Of a DNA stretch of 64,000 bases, positions 36,419-47,166 are shown piece by piece. Positions within the stretch are counted from its first letter, which is position 1. Each line of letters opens with the position of its first letter. The notes under the pieces are model-generated. The model was given only the letters and a program-made list of their open reading frames with translations. It made no database searches and was not told where the DNA came from. Position numbers and translations under genes: made by a program. Origin of the DNA: Bartonella fuyuanensis (GTDB lineage: Bacteria; Pseudomonadota; Alphaproteobacteria; Rhizobiales; Rhizobiaceae); NCBI RefSeq assembly GCF_014197255.1, contig NZ_JACIFE010000002.1:124001-188000 (forward strand), read 5' to 3'.

Positions 36419-39400
36419 ATGCAAGATAACAAAAATTCTCTTCCTCGCTTTATTCATTTGAGAGTACATTCAGCGTATTCCTTGCTCGAAGGAGCTTTAA
36501 AAATTCCCCAGATTGTTCAACAGGCGATTTCAGATCATACACCAGCGGTCGCTATTACCGATACCAATAATTTATTTGGTGCCTTGGAATTTTCACAGCA
36601 TTGTCTTTCTCATGGGGTTCAACCTATTATTGGTTGTCAGCTTACTGTTGATTTTTGTAATAAAAATGATCATTCGCGTTTGGTTAAATGGCGTAATCCT
36701 TCTGATTTCTGCTCTATGGTTCTATTGGCTGCTAGCGAAACAGGTTATGCTCATTTGGTTCATCTTGTTAGCCGTGCTTATCTTGATAAATGTGATACTG
36801 ATCCTCCTCATATTAAAGCTGATTGGTTGTCTGTGTATAGTGAAGGTATAATAGCTTTAACAGGAGGTAAGGGAGGACCTATCAATCTTTCTTTGTCAGA
36901 GGAAAAAAAAGAGCACGCTGTTGAGCGCTTAATTTATTTGAAAGAATCTTTTGCTGATCGTCTTTATGTGGAGTTACAACGGCATAGTTCTTATGACCGG
37001 AGAGTAGAAGCTGATCTTATTGAATTGGCTTATGCGCATGAAATTCCTCTTGTTGCAACGAATGAAGCCTTTTTTCTAACGAGAGAGGGGTATGAAGCGC
37101 ATGATGCGTTGATGGCTGTTTCAGAAGGACAAATTGTCTCTAATCCAGATCGCAAACGTGTGACACCAGATCATTATTTGAAATCACAAGATGAAATGGT
37201 TGCACTGTTTTCTGATCTTCCAGAAGCTTTAGAAAATAGTGTGGAAATTGCATTTCGTTGTCATACTGCTACGCCCATTCGAAAACCAATATTGCCTCGT
37301 TTTATAGAACAATCTATTAATTCAGAAACGACTTTAGAAGTAGAAGATAGTGAGTTATTAAATCAGGCTAAAGCTGGTTTAAAAATGAGACTTGAAACAA
37401 TTGGATTGGCGGAAGGGTATACGATTACAGATTATGAACAGAGGCTTGATTATGAAGTTTCAGTTATTACGCGTATGCAATTTTCTGGATATTTTCTTAT
37501 CGTTTCAGATTTCATAAAATGGGCAAAGGTTCATGACATTCCTGTTGGTCCAGGGCGGGGTTCTGGTGCTGGTTCACTTGTTGCTTATGCATTAACGATC
37601 ACTGATGTCGATCCATTGCGTTTTTCTCTTTTATTTGAACGTTTTTTGAATCCAGATCGTGTTTCTATGCCAGATTTTGATATCGATTTTTGTCAAGAAA
37701 GACGTGAAGAAGTTATTCAGTATGTTCAAAAAAAATATGGACGTGATCAAGTTGCTCAAATTATTACTTTTGGTAAGTTACAGGCACGTGCAGTTTTGCG
37801 TGATGTGGGCCGTGTTTTAGAAATTCCTTATCGTCAGGTGGATTATCTTACAAAATTGGTTCCCGCTACGCCAGGAAGTCAGGTGGAGTTGGCTGATGCT
37901 ATTAAGGATGAACCTAAATTTGATGAAGAAAAGAAAAAAGATCCTGTCGTTGGGCGCGCATTAGATATAGCACTCCAGTTAGAAGGACTTTATCGTCACA
38001 CTTCGACTCATGCTGCTGGGATTGTTATCGGAGACCGTCCACTTTGGAAGCTTGTACCGATGTATCGTGATCCTCGTTCCGATATGCCTGTTACACAATT
38101 TAACATGAAATATGTTGAACAGGCCGGATTGGTAAAATTTGATTTTCTTGGGTTAAAAACACTTACTGTTTTAAAAATGGCAGTCGATTTTGTTGCCAGA
38201 AAAGGAATCAAAATAGATTTGTCAAATATTCCACTGAATGATGAAGCAACCTACACTATGATGGCACGTGGTGAAACAGTTGGTGTGTTTCAAGTGGAAA
38301 GTTCTGGTATGCGCAAGGCTCTGATTGGAATGAGGCCAGATCGTATTGAAGATATTATTGCGCTGGTTGCACTTTATCGTCCTGGTCCAATGGAGAATAT
38401 TCCAACCTATAATGCACGTAAACACGGAGAAGAGAAAATCGCTTCTATCCATCCTAAAATAGATCATCTGATTAAAGAAACGCAAGGTGTTATTGTGTAT
38501 CAAGAACAAGTGATGCAGATTGCTCAGGTGCTGGCTGGCTATTCGCTTGGGGAAGCTGATTTATTACGTCGTGCTATGGGGAAAAAAATTCATGCAGAAA
38601 TGCAAAAACAGCGTACGCGTTTTATCAATGGAGCCGTTGCTGGTGGTGTTGATAAAGATCAAGCTGATATTATCTTTGATCTTTTAGCAAAATTTGCCGA
38701 TTATGGTTTTAATAAATCACATGCTGCTGCTTATGCAATTGTTTCTTATCAAACAGCCTATATGAAAGCAAATTATCCCGTTGAATTTTTAGCTGCTTCA
38801 ATGACGTATGATATGACGAATACGGATAAGTTAAATGATTTTCGGCGTGAAGCATTAAGGCTGGGTATTGAAGTTATTGCACCTTCCATACAAACATCGC
38901 ATCGTATTTTTGAAGTTGGTGATAATTGTATTTATTATTCTCTTGCTGCTATTAAAGGTGTGGGAGAGACAGTTGTAGATCATATCGTCGCTTGTCGTGG
39001 AAATAAGACTTTTAAAGATTTGGAAGATTTTTGTGCACGTGTTGATCCTCGTATTGTTAATAAGCGTGCGATGGAAAGTTTGATTTTCGCTGGTGCTTTT
39101 GATTGTTTTAATATTGCACGTGAGATTTTATTAGCGAATCTTGGGGCTCTTCATGCGCGGGCACTTCGTATTCTCGATGACAATTCTAGCGGGCAGGTTG
39201 ATATATTTGGTGTGGCAGGCGGATTAAAAGAGCCCTTAATTTTAGCGCAATCTTCCCCTTGGTTGCCGGCTGAGAAGCTTTATCGAGAATTTCAAGCTAT
39301 AGGTTTTTACTTTTCAGCTCATCCATTGGATGAGTATCAAGGTATTCTTATGAAAAAGCGTGTTCAGACTTGGGGTAATTTTGCCAATGCCGTTAAAGCA

Positions 39401-39886
39401 GGGGCAACGGCTGCACGACTTGCTGGAACTGTTGTGGCAAAAAACGTGCGCAAAACAAGATCTGGTAAAAAAATGGGAATTATTCATTTTTCTGATACAA
39501 GTGGACAATATGAGGCGGTTCTCTTTTCTGAAGCACTCTCGAATTATGAGGAGATACTAGTACCCGGAAAATCTTTTATTATTACGGTGAGCGCGGAAAA
39601 TCGCTCTGAAGGGGTTAGTTTGCGCATTGAGACGATTCAGTCTTTGGAAGAGGAATCATTACAGCAGCATAAAATGATGCGTCTTTTTATAAAAACAGTT
39701 GATATGCTTCCACAAATTGAGAAAAATTTAAAGCTTGGGGGCAATGGAGAAGTTGGGATTGTTTTAATTCAAGAAGATGGATTGCGAGAAATCGAGATTG
39801 TGCTTCCCAAGCGATATAATGTGAATTCGCATGTTGCAAATACTATGAAATTAATTCAGGGAGTTATCAATGTAGAATTGAGTTAA
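36419..39886 (+). CDS. dnaE: DNA polymerase III alpha subunit
   Basis: This is the replicative polymerase, 1155 residues from the ATG at 36419; a GTG at 36383 would add twelve residues, and neither has a strong ribosome binding site. The N-terminal PHP domain begins IHLRVHSAYSLLEGALKI. The polymerase core has VGPGRGSGAGSLVAYAL and the catalytic acids in MPDFDIDFCQERR. Later come the tandem helix-hairpin-helix (about FNKSHAAAYAIVSYQ onward) and an OB fold (AARLAGTVVAKNVRKT). It is complete and typical of the DnaE1 class. Confidence 0.95.
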   Translation: MQDNKNSLPRFIHLRVHSAYSLLEGALKIPQIVQQAISDHTPAVAITDTNNLFGALEFSQHCLSHGVQPIIGCQLTVDFCNKNDHSRLVKWRNPSDFCSMVLLAASETGYAHLVHLVSRAYLDKCDTDPPHIKADWLSVYSEGIIALTGGKGGPINLSLSEEKKEHAVERLIYLKESFADRLYVELQRHSSYDRRVEADLIELAYAHEIPLVATNEAFFLTREGYEAHDALMAVSEGQIVSNPDRKRVTPDHYLKSQDEMVALFSDLPEALENSVEIAFRCHTATPIRKPILPRFIEQSINSETTLEVEDSELLNQAKAGLKMRLETIGLAEGYTITDYEQRLDYEVSVITRMQFSGYFLIVSDFIKWAKVHDIPVGPGRGSGAGSLVAYALTITDVDPLRFSLLFERFLNPDRVSMPDFDIDFCQERREEVIQYVQKKYGRDQVAQIITFGKLQARAVLRDVGRVLEIPYRQVDYLTKLVPATPGSQVELADAIKDEPKFDEEKKKDPVVGRALDIALQLEGLYRHTSTHAAGIVIGDRPLWKLVPMYRDPRSDMPVTQFNMKYVEQAGLVKFDFLGLKTLTVLKMAVDFVARKGIKIDLSNIPLNDEATYTMMARGETVGVFQVESSGMRKALIGMRPDRIEDIIALVALYRPGPMENIPTYNARKHGEEKIASIHPKIDHLIKETQGVIVYQEQVMQIAQVLAGYSLGEADLLRRAMGKKIHAEMQKQRTRFINGAVAGGVDKDQADIIFDLLAKFADYGFNKSHAAAYAIVSYQTAYMKANYPVEFLAASMTYDMTNTDKLNDFRREALRLGIEVIAPSIQTSHRIFEVGDNCIYYSLAAIKGVGETVVDHIVACRGNKTFKDLEDFCARVDPRIVNKRAMESLIFAGAFDCFNIAREILLANLGALHARALRILDDNSSGQVDIFGVAGGLKEPLILAQSSPWLPAEKLYREFQAIGFYFSAHPLDEYQGILMKKRVQTWGNFANAVKAGATAARLAGTVVAKNVRKTRSGKKMGIIHFSDTSGQYEAVLFSEALSNYEEILVPGKSFIITVSAENRSEGVSLRIETIQSLEEESLQQHKMMRLFIKTVDMLPQIEKNLKLGGNGEVGIVLIQEDGLREIEIVLPKRYNVNSHVANTMKLIQGVINVELS

Positions 39887-40020
39887 AGCAAGATTAGAAG
39901 GTGGGAGCTATTTGGGGGAGGTATTTTTGCTTTTGTTTTTAGTAAATTATGATTGATTTTCAGTGTTCTAAATTCGAAAAACTCTTTTTTCTTTGTAATA
40001 TTCAAAGTATTAGAAGGATT

Positions 40021-41274
40021 TTATAAGTTTTTATCATTATTTTGTATAGAATTCATAGCATCATACATATAAAGCCAATTGAGATTTGACATAATGCTCT
40101 CTGATGTACGAATTTTCATCATGAGATTACGTGCGATTGCTAGAGGACCGGTTGCATGATAGACTAATCTATTGAAATCTCCTCGTTTTTTAACTGCTGC
40201 AAGACGGGGGATGCGTGTTGTTTCGTAAAGTGAAAGTGCTTTCATTAATGAAAGATCTTTCAATGAAAGTACTTCTGCTAATATGGCGGCATCTTCGATT
40301 GCCATAGCAGCGCCTTGCGCTGCAAAAGGTAAAGCTGCATGTGCACAATCGCCAACAAATACTTGTCTTTCTAAACCTAGAAAACGATTCTGTTTCATTT
40401 GAAAGAGAGGCCAATATCTCCATTCGTCAATATGATCAAAGATTTGTAAAATTTTTGAATTCCAAGCTTTAAAAAGAGACTTGAGTTTTTCTTTATCTCC
40501 TTTATGTGCCCATCCTTCTTTTGAATGCTCTCCATGCGTAATGGCGACAAAATTAAAAGTTTTTTCTGACGATTGAATAGGGTAGACAATAAGATGATTT
40601 TGGGGGCCCATCCACGCTGTAATTGTTTTCATATTTTGCAACGAAGAACGAAAGCTTTTAGGAAGATTATCAAATGTTGTTGTTGCACGCCAAGCAATAA
40701 AACCACTAAAAGTCGCTTTTTCATAAAAAGGAGATTGTTGCCGTAACGTTGACCAAACTCCATCACATCCGATTAGGAGAGGGGTTGAATAAAGCTGCTG
40801 CTGTTGTATTGTTGTATCTGTTTTTATTGTTGTTATTTTAATGTTGGTTGCAGAGGGGGTAGATGCAACAACAGCTTTGCCTGTCTTGTATTTGATCAAA
40901 GGATTTTCAATCACTGCATTATATAAAATTTTTTGTAAAGCCGCACGGTGAATCGTTATATAAGGGGCTTTCCAAGATTTTTCCGTTAGATTGATAAGAT
41001 GGGCACGTAGACGTATTTTTAAAGATATTCCATCTTTTAACTCAAGAAAATGTGGTATTGTAGCAACTTCGGTGAGTTTGTTAAGAAGTTTCCAGTGTGC
41101 GAGAATAGATGTTGCATTTGGAGTAAGTTGAATACCAGCACCTATCGTTTCAAGCTGTTTACACTTTTCGAGAATGGTGCTTGCAATTCCTTTATGAGCA
41201 AGCGCTAAAGCGGTACTTAAACCAGCAATTCCTCCTCCAACGATGATGGGTGATTGAACCACAAACGATTTCAT
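40021..41274 (-). CDS. FAD-dependent aromatic-ring monooxygenase (salicylate-hydroxylase-like)
   Basis: The product has 417 residues. The N-terminal dinucleotide motif is IIVGGGIAGLSTALALA (about 11-27), the ribose/DG motif is LIGCDGVWS (about 168), and the GD motif is VFVGDCAHAALPFAAQGAAMAIEDA (about 308). This is the group A flavoprotein hydroxylase family that includes salicylate hydroxylase and UbiH/UbiF. The substrate is unknown. It is followed on the same strand by nothing close, and preceded upstream by the small zinc-finger gene. A ubiquinone-ring hydroxylase role is possible but unproven. Confidence 0.85.
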   Translation of the reverse strand: MKSFVVQSPIIVGGGIAGLSTALALAHKGIASTILEKCKQLETIGAGIQLTPNATSILAHWKLLNKLTEVATIPHFLELKDGISLKIRLRAHLINLTEKSWKAPYITIHRAALQKILYNAVIENPLIKYKTGKAVVASTPSATNIKITTIKTDTTIQQQQLYSTPLLIGCDGVWSTLRQQSPFYEKATFSGFIAWRATTTFDNLPKSFRSSLQNMKTITAWMGPQNHLIVYPIQSSEKTFNFVAITHGEHSKEGWAHKGDKEKLKSLFKAWNSKILQIFDHIDEWRYWPLFQMKQNRFLGLERQVFVGDCAHAALPFAAQGAAMAIEDAAILAEVLSLKDLSLMKALSLYETTRIPRLAAVKKRGDFNRLVYHATGPLAIARNLMMKIRTSESIMSNLNWLYMYDAMNSIQNNDKNL

Positions 41275-41326
41275 ATTAACTAAGCAGAATTTAAAAAGCG
41301 GTTATTTAAGAAAGTTCAACAACACA

Positions 41327-41575
41327 TTATAATAGCTTGTCTGGATGATATAAACACCCTGAAGGGTTCGTTTGATTGGACGATAGCGAGGGAACATAAC
41401 GATAAAGGGTTGAGCAATAAGGGCAAATTCTTTCATCAGCTGCTCCCATGTCGATAAAGATATGAGGATGATCGAATGGTTGTGTCGCACCGGCACACAT
41501 AAACTCTTTTACACCAATTTCGATTATTTTATATCCAAGATCATTTTGGAAATGGGGAACACTGTGATCAGCCAT
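41327..41575 (-). CDS. Small zinc-finger protein, CHCC type (NDUFS6-like)
   Basis: The 82-residue product has HFQNDLG, then IGVKEFMCAGATQPFDHPHIF, and CPYCSTLYRYV, the C-x8-H-x14-C-x2-C pattern of the zf-CHCC family. In alphaproteobacteria this family includes the Complex I accessory subunit related to mitochondrial NDUFS6. It lies 52 bp upstream of the monooxygenase gene on the same strand. An overlapping frame (41302-41496) is a shadow. Confidence 0.82.
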   Translation of the reverse strand: MADHSVPHFQNDLGYKIIEIGVKEFMCAGATQPFDHPHIFIDMGAADERICPYCSTLYRYVPSLSSNQTNPSGCLYHPDKLL

Positions 41576-41902
41576 GGCAGATGAACTCCAAAGTAAATTT
41601 TCTCATCATCTTAATGATAGAGCTTTGCTATTTTATAAGTATGAGTTTGTAATAAAGCTTATAATAATGCAAGATGCTTTAAGGCAAATTGTTCCTCTTT
41701 TATGCTATATTAGAAGAGTAGTCGTGTTTTTAGTGCTTTGCGTATTGAGCTCGCTCCAAGTATTTTAAAATATTAAATGGAAATATGATTAAGAAAAGTT
41801 AGGCATTGATATATTCTTATGATGATAACTTATTCTAAAATGTTATGTGAGATGTTTTTTAAAAGGATTTTAGAAAGTATAAAAGAAGTTTAGTTACAAT
41901 AT
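41576..41902. other. Divergent gap before ppk
   Basis: AT-rich, no gene. A 64-codon plus-strand frame starting at 41574 lacks a ribosome binding site and begins opposite the start of the zinc-finger gene; I treat it as chance. Confidence 0.5.
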
Positions 41903-44083
41903 ATGGAAAAGAGGGTGGCAGATAAAATTTCTAGATCGGATATAACAATGAAAAATCCGGCACGGTTTATTAATCGAGAGTTTTCATGGCTTCAATTTAA
42001 TAATCGTGTTTTGATGGAAGCGGATAATTCGAAAAATCCTTTATTAGAACGTCTACAATTTCTTTCGATTTCAGCAACAAACCTTGATGAATTTTTTATG
42101 GTTCGTGTTGCAGGACTTGCCGCTCAAATTCGTGCTCATGTTACAGCGTGCAGTGCAGATGGATGTACACCACAGGAACAACTTGATGTTGTGTTAGCTG
42201 AGATTTCACAGTTGCAGGCTCAGCAGCTACGAAAATTAAATGTTTTACGTGATGAATTAAAAAAGAATGATATTGAAATTATTTGTTCTGATGATCTTTC
42301 AGAAGTTGAAAAATTATGGCTTGAAGAATATTTTCTTGATACAATTTTTCCCGTTCTAAAACCTTTTCCTGTTGATTCTACTCATCCTTTTCCATTTATT
42401 CCTAATTTAGGGCTTTCTCTTGCGGTCCAGTTGACTCGAGGAACTGATCAACACTTACGCACAGTGTTGTTGCCTATTTCAATGCTTTTAAGACGTTTTG
42501 TTCTTCTTCCTCAAAAGGGCAATCATTTTCGTTTTATTGCATCTGAAGATATTATTCTTCTTTTTATTAAACAAGTGTTTCCTAATTATGAGGTTAAGGG
42601 AATTGGTACATTTAGAGTGATTCGGGATAGTGATATTGAAGTAGAAGAAGAAGCTGAGGATCTTGTTCATTTTTTTGAAACTGCTCTTAAAAGGCGAAGA
42701 CGTGGGCAAGTTATTCGAGTTGAATTTGACGCAAAAATGCCAGAGAATTTACGCCAATTTATAGCGAATTGTCTTGCTGTTCCTGATAATTGTATTAATA
42801 TCCTTGATGGATTTTTAGCGCTTAATATGGTATCAGAGATTGTTGCTATTCCCCGTGATGATCTCAAATTTATTCCTTATATTCCTCGTATTCCGGAATG
42901 CATTCGTAAACATAATGGGGATTGTTTTTCGGCTATTCGTGAGAATGATATTGTGATTCATCATCCTTATGAGACATTTGATGTTGTTGTCCAATTTTTA
43001 CGTCAAGCTGCTTGTGATCCTAATGTTGTGGAAATTAAACAAACTCTTTATCGTACATCAAATGATAGCCCAATTGTTAGCGCTTTGATTGAAGCAGCTG
43101 AACAGGGAAAGTCCGTGACTGCTTTGGTAGAACTTAAAGCACGTTTTGATGAAGAAGCAAATATTCGTTGGGCACGGGATCTCGAATGTGCTGGGGTTCA
43201 AGTTATTTTTGGTTTTATTGCATTAAAAACGCATGCTAAAATGTCACTAGTTGTGAGGCGTGAAGGAAAACACCTTTGCTCGTATGTTCATCTTGGAACA
43301 GGAAATTACCATCCTGTTAACGCTAAGACTTACACTGATCTTTCTTTTTTTTCCACGAATGATGATATCGCTCATGATGTTGCGTTATTATTCAATTATA
43401 TTGCGCAATATGAGCGTCCAAATGAAACCATGAAGATTGCTTTTTCGCCCTTAACATTGCGTGATCGTATTCTTCAGCATATTGAAGGAGAAATTGCGAA
43501 TGCACAACAGGGAAGGATTGCTGCTATTTGGATGAAAGTTAATGCATTGGTTGACCCTGAAATTATTGATGCTTTATATCGTGCCAGTCAAGTAGGGGTG
43601 AAAATCGATTTGGTTGTGCGAGGAATATGTTGTTTGCGTCCTCGTATTCCAGGAATTTCGGATAATATTCGTGCAAAATCAATAGTAGGGCGTTTTCTTG
43701 AACATAGTCGCATTTTCTGTTTTGGAAATGGTCGAGATTTACCTAATGAAAATGCACTTGTTTATTTAGGTTCTGCTGATATGATGCCTCGGAATCTAGA
43801 TCATCGTATTGAAATATTGGTTCCAGTTTTTAATAAAACAGTGCATCGGCAGATTCTTTTGCAAATTATGTTGGCTAATCTCATTGATAATCAACAAAGT
43901 TTTGATATATTCAAAGATGGAACATCAAAGCGTATCATACCAAAAGAAGGTGAAAATCTGTTTAATGCGCAGGAATATTTTATGACCAATACAAGTCTTG
44001 CGGGGGGAAATGAGTCTTTTGAATCTTCTGTTTCGCGCTTGGTGGCGTTGCATAGGCAACAAATCGAAATACGTAAAGACTGA
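41903..44083 (+). CDS. ppk: Polyphosphate kinase
   Basis: This enzyme reversibly builds polyphosphate from ATP. The product has 726 residues, with four-domain PPK1 layout. The N-terminal signature is [16 protein letters not shown]. The autophosphorylated histidine is H444 in [12 protein letters not shown], and HLGTGNYHP follows. A second phospholipase D-like half holds [16 protein letters not shown] and [17 protein letters not shown]. An in-frame ATG at 41948 is an alternative start. ppx begins 6 bp after its stop, so synthesis and breakdown of polyphosphate are co-transcribed. Confidence 0.95.
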   Translation: MEKRVADKISRSDITMKNPARFINREFSWLQFNNRVLMEADNSKNPLLERLQFLSISATNLDEFFMVRVAGLAAQIRAHVTACSADGCTPQEQLDVVLAEISQLQAQQLRKLNVLRDELKKNDIEIICSDDLSEVEKLWLEEYFLDTIFPVLKPFPVDSTHPFPFIPNLGLSLAVQLTRGTDQHLRTVLLPISMLLRRFVLLPQKGNHFRFIASEDIILLFIKQVFPNYEVKGIGTFRVIRDSDIEVEEEAEDLVHFFETALKRRRRGQVIRVEFDAKMPENLRQFIANCLAVPDNCINILDGFLALNMVSEIVAIPRDDLKFIPYIPRIPECIRKHNGDCFSAIRENDIVIHHPYETFDVVVQFLRQAACDPNVVEIKQTLYRTSNDSPIVSALIEAAEQGKSVTALVELKARFDEEANIRWARDLECAGVQVIFGFIALKTHAKMSLVVRREGKHLCSYVHLGTGNYHPVNAKTYTDLSFFSTNDDIAHDVALLFNYIAQYERPNETMKIAFSPLTLRDRILQHIEGEIANAQQGRIAAIWMKVNALVDPEIIDALYRASQVGVKIDLVVRGICCLRPRIPGISDNIRAKSIVGRFLEHSRIFCFGNGRDLPNENALVYLGSADMMPRNLDHRIEILVPVFNKTVHRQILLQIMLANLIDNQQSFDIFKDGTSKRIIPKEGENLFNAQEYFMTNTSLAGGNESFESSVSRLVALHRQQIEIRKD

Positions 44084-44089
44084 AATCCA

Positions 44090-45607
44090 ATGACATATAT
44101 AGATGCTCAAGGCCGGCTAAAAGGGTGTAAACCTGTTGCTGTTATTGACATTGGCTCAAATTCTGTTCGGTTGGTTATTTATGAGGGGCTTGTTCGTTCA
44201 CCAACGGTTTTGTTTAATGAAAAGGTTCTTTGTGGTCTCGGTCACGGTGTGGCAAGAACAGGATTTTTAGAAGAAAAATCGATGAAAATGGCGTTGCAAA
44301 CACTGAAAAGGTTTCGTGCACTTTGCTGGCGAATTGGAGCAGATGAGGTCTATATTTTGGCAACGGCAGCAGCACGAGATGCAAAAAATGGCGTGGCGTT
44401 TATTCAGCAAGCTGAGGATATTTTGCAAAATAAAATATATCTTCTTTCAGGAAGTGAAGAAGCTATGTATTCAGCATATGGAGTTGTGTCTACCTTTTAT
44501 CAACCAAAGGGTATTTCTGGGGATCTTGGTGGTGGAAGTCTCGAGCTGATTGATATCAATTATTCTGATGTCGGTGAAGGAATAACGCTTCCGTTAGGTG
44601 GTTTACGGCTACAGTATATGTCAAATAACGATAGTGTTGTAGCTACAAAAATTGTACATGAGCAATTTTATAAATCTTTCGTTCCCCGTACGCGTAAAGG
44701 TATAACACGTTATTTTTATGCAGTAGGGGGGACATGGCGTAATTTGGCAAAACTTCATATGGCAGTGAAACACTATAGGCTCCCTGTTATGCATGGCTAT
44801 GAAGTTGATGCCGTTGAACTGGAGAAATTTTTACGTCTTGTAGCAAGTGGCAATATTGATAATATGAGAGGAATTGCAGCAGTTTCAGAGAATCGTCGGA
44901 AACTTTTATCTTATGGTGCAATAGTTCTTATTGAACTCATTCAATGTATGAAATTTGAAAAGATAATCTTTTCTGGTGCTGGAGTTCGTGAAGGTTTTCT
45001 TTATTCACGATTGCCACAGGAGATTCGTATTTCAGATCCTCTTATTGCAGCGTGCACAGAAATGGCTATTTTACGGGCACGTTCGCCCAAACAAGCAAAA
45101 GAGCTTATTGATTTTACGACGAATGCCTTTGAAGTTTTTGGAATTTCAGAAACTGAAAATGAATACCGTTATCGCCAAGCTGCTTGTCTTCTTGCTGATA
45201 TTGGTTGGCGTATACATCCAGATTATCGAGACAATGAAGCGGCAAATCAGATAGCATTAGGATCTTATCCAGGAATTTCACATGAAGGACGCCTTTATGC
45301 AGCGCTTGCTGTTTTTTTTCGCAATACGAATTCACTGGTTGATAAAGAATCTCTTCCCATTTTCCAGTTAGCAACTCAAAATATAATTGAAAAAGCACGT
45401 ATTCTTGGTGAAACTATGCGTATTGCTTATCTTTTTAGTGCTTCTGTTGCAGGGATTTTACCTCATTTATTATGGCATAAAAAAACAGGTCAGATTATTC
45501 TACGGATTCCAAAGAATTATGCTGAATTATTAGGAGAACGCCCTCTTGGACGATTAAGGAAGTTATCAAAAATAATAAAACAGCCTCTCGCTTTTGAAAT
45601 TTTTTGA
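44090..45607 (+). CDS. ppx: Exopolyphosphatase / guanosine pentaphosphatase family
   Basis: The product has 505 residues of the Ppx/GppA family (ASKHA fold). The first phosphate loop is AVIDIGSNSVRLVIY and the second GDLGGGSLELIDI. It can degrade polyphosphate or convert pppGpp to ppGpp; the two activities are not separable by sequence. Position 6 bp after ppk favours Ppx. The C-terminal region is HD-like (with IHPDYRDNEAANQIALG). Confidence 0.93.
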   Translation: MTYIDAQGRLKGCKPVAVIDIGSNSVRLVIYEGLVRSPTVLFNEKVLCGLGHGVARTGFLEEKSMKMALQTLKRFRALCWRIGADEVYILATAAARDAKNGVAFIQQAEDILQNKIYLLSGSEEAMYSAYGVVSTFYQPKGISGDLGGGSLELIDINYSDVGEGITLPLGGLRLQYMSNNDSVVATKIVHEQFYKSFVPRTRKGITRYFYAVGGTWRNLAKLHMAVKHYRLPVMHGYEVDAVELEKFLRLVASGNIDNMRGIAAVSENRRKLLSYGAIVLIELIQCMKFEKIIFSGAGVREGFLYSRLPQEIRISDPLIAACTEMAILRARSPKQAKELIDFTTNAFEVFGISETENEYRYRQAACLLADIGWRIHPDYRDNEAANQIALGSYPGISHEGRLYAALAVFFRNTNSLVDKESLPIFQLATQNIIEKARILGETMRIAYLFSASVAGILPHLLWHKKTGQIILRIPKNYAELLGERPLGRLRKLSKIIKQPLAFEIF

Positions 45608-45893
45608 TTTTTCATCCTAATTTATTCATGTTGTATGTCTTATAGGTGCTATTGTTAGGTATTTTAGTTGCTATTTGGTCGACCTGATAAAGATTTAGGT
45701 GTTATTTTTAATGAGAATTTGCTGTTTAAGTTTTTAAATTTACTCAGAGATCTTTCTACATCTTTCAAATGAAATTGGTTTATTAAAATGCAATTGTAAA
45801 ATTTTTTTCTTTTAATTCCCGTCTTATTGTGACATAAGGCGGTTTTTCCTTTAGAAAGCTTCATGGAAATTTCAGTATGTAGAGGAATGTAAA

Positions 45894-47045
45894 TTAAAGT
45901 TGTTTTGTGCTTATTTTCCCATCATTAAAGTAAAAGCCTATTTGACCCTGTAGCAGTTGTTCGGCCTTTTGACCAAATATTTCATAACGCCAACCATTCA
46001 TAGCGGGAATATTTTTCTTTATTTCTCCGTTGGCGATTTTTTCTAAATCATTGGATGTTGCAATAATTTTAGGAGCAATGTTATTTTCATTTGCAACAAG
46101 TTTTAATAACACTTTGAGAAGATCGATAACAGCGTCGGGCGTATCATTGAGGGGGTTATATTTAGGAATGGGGGGTAAAGTAGAAAGATCTAATTCTAAG
46201 CCATCATGGATAGCTTTGATTAATGATTGAGCAATTGGGAGTTTATCCCAATTCTTATTAAGACCGCGCAATCGTTTTAATGCAGATTTATCTTTTGGTT
46301 GTTGGGTTGCTATTTCTATAAGACATTCATCTTTCATGATATGGCGACGTGGCATATTGTATCTTCGCGCTTCACGTTCACGCCAAGCTGCTATCTTTTG
46401 TAATATAGCGAGTTCACGTGGTTTTTTAACTTTTCCTTTCACTTTTTTCCATGCTTCATCTTCTGGCATATCATAGGTTTTAGGATTTAAAAGGGTTGTT
46501 ATTTCATCATTCATCCAGTGAGCACGTTGATTTTTTTCTAATCTTTTTTTCAATAATAAGTAAACATCTCTTAGATAGGTTACATCGGCAAGAGCGTAGA
46601 GCAGTTGTTTTTCAGATAAAGGGCGATAACTCCAGTCTGTAAAACGGGAGGATTTATCAAGATGATGCCCTGTGCAGTGTTGTACAATTTGATCATAGGA
46701 GATAGAATCACCAAATCCACAAATTGATCCTGCTATTTGCGTATCGAAGAGAGGGTAAGGAATAACACCCCCAAGATGATAAATCGTTTCAATATCTTGG
46801 CGGGCGGCATGAAAGACTTTTACAACTTTTTTATCGATCATAAGGTCAAAGAACGGTTGTAAATCAATATTTGGTGCTATGGGATCAATTAAAACAGTAA
46901 CATCTGGTGATGCGAGCTGGATTAAACACAGTTGAGGCCAAAAAGTTGTTTCGCGGATAAACTCAGTATCAACTGTTACAAAATCAGAAGTATGTAGTGC
47001 AGCAAGTGCAATTTTAAGATCTGTTGTTTGTGTAATAAGATTCAT
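45894..47045 (-). CDS. rnd: Ribonuclease D
   Basis: The product is a 383-residue 3'-5' exoribonuclease that trims tRNA precursors. The DEDDy exonuclease core has D26 and E28 in VTVDTEFIRE, the next Asp in HAARQDIETI, and the final Tyr/Asp in LLYALADVTYLRDVY. HRDC domains follow after about residue 200 (LAILQKIAAWREREAR). It is divergent from aspS by 121 bp and convergent with ppx. Confidence 0.93.
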   Translation of the reverse strand: MNLITQTTDLKIALAALHTSDFVTVDTEFIRETTFWPQLCLIQLASPDVTVLIDPIAPNIDLQPFFDLMIDKKVVKVFHAARQDIETIYHLGGVIPYPLFDTQIAGSICGFGDSISYDQIVQHCTGHHLDKSSRFTDWSYRPLSEKQLLYALADVTYLRDVYLLLKKRLEKNQRAHWMNDEITTLLNPKTYDMPEDEAWKKVKGKVKKPRELAILQKIAAWREREARRYNMPRRHIMKDECLIEIATQQPKDKSALKRLRGLNKNWDKLPIAQSLIKAIHDGLELDLSTLPPIPKYNPLNDTPDAVIDLLKVLLKLVANENNIAPKIIATSNDLEKIANGEIKKNIPAMNGWRYEIFGQKAEQLLQGQIGFYFNDGKISTKQL

Positions 47046-47166
47046 AATTTTACTGTAATTTGTCCTTTATTGATTTTATTTTCGAGTTTTTATTCTCATA
47101 TCTTGACAAATGATTATTAAAAAGCGTTTGTAACGCATGTAAGTATTATAATCAAAGGCAAAAAAT

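Noticed and set aside
41302-41496. Second frame overlapping the CHCC zinc-finger gene
   Set aside because: The other frame (41327-41575) carries the conserved Cys and His residues; this one is its shadow.
45664-45864. 66-codon minus-strand ORF between ppx and rnd
   Set aside because: Lys/Asn-rich chance frame without start signal in a convergent intergenic region.
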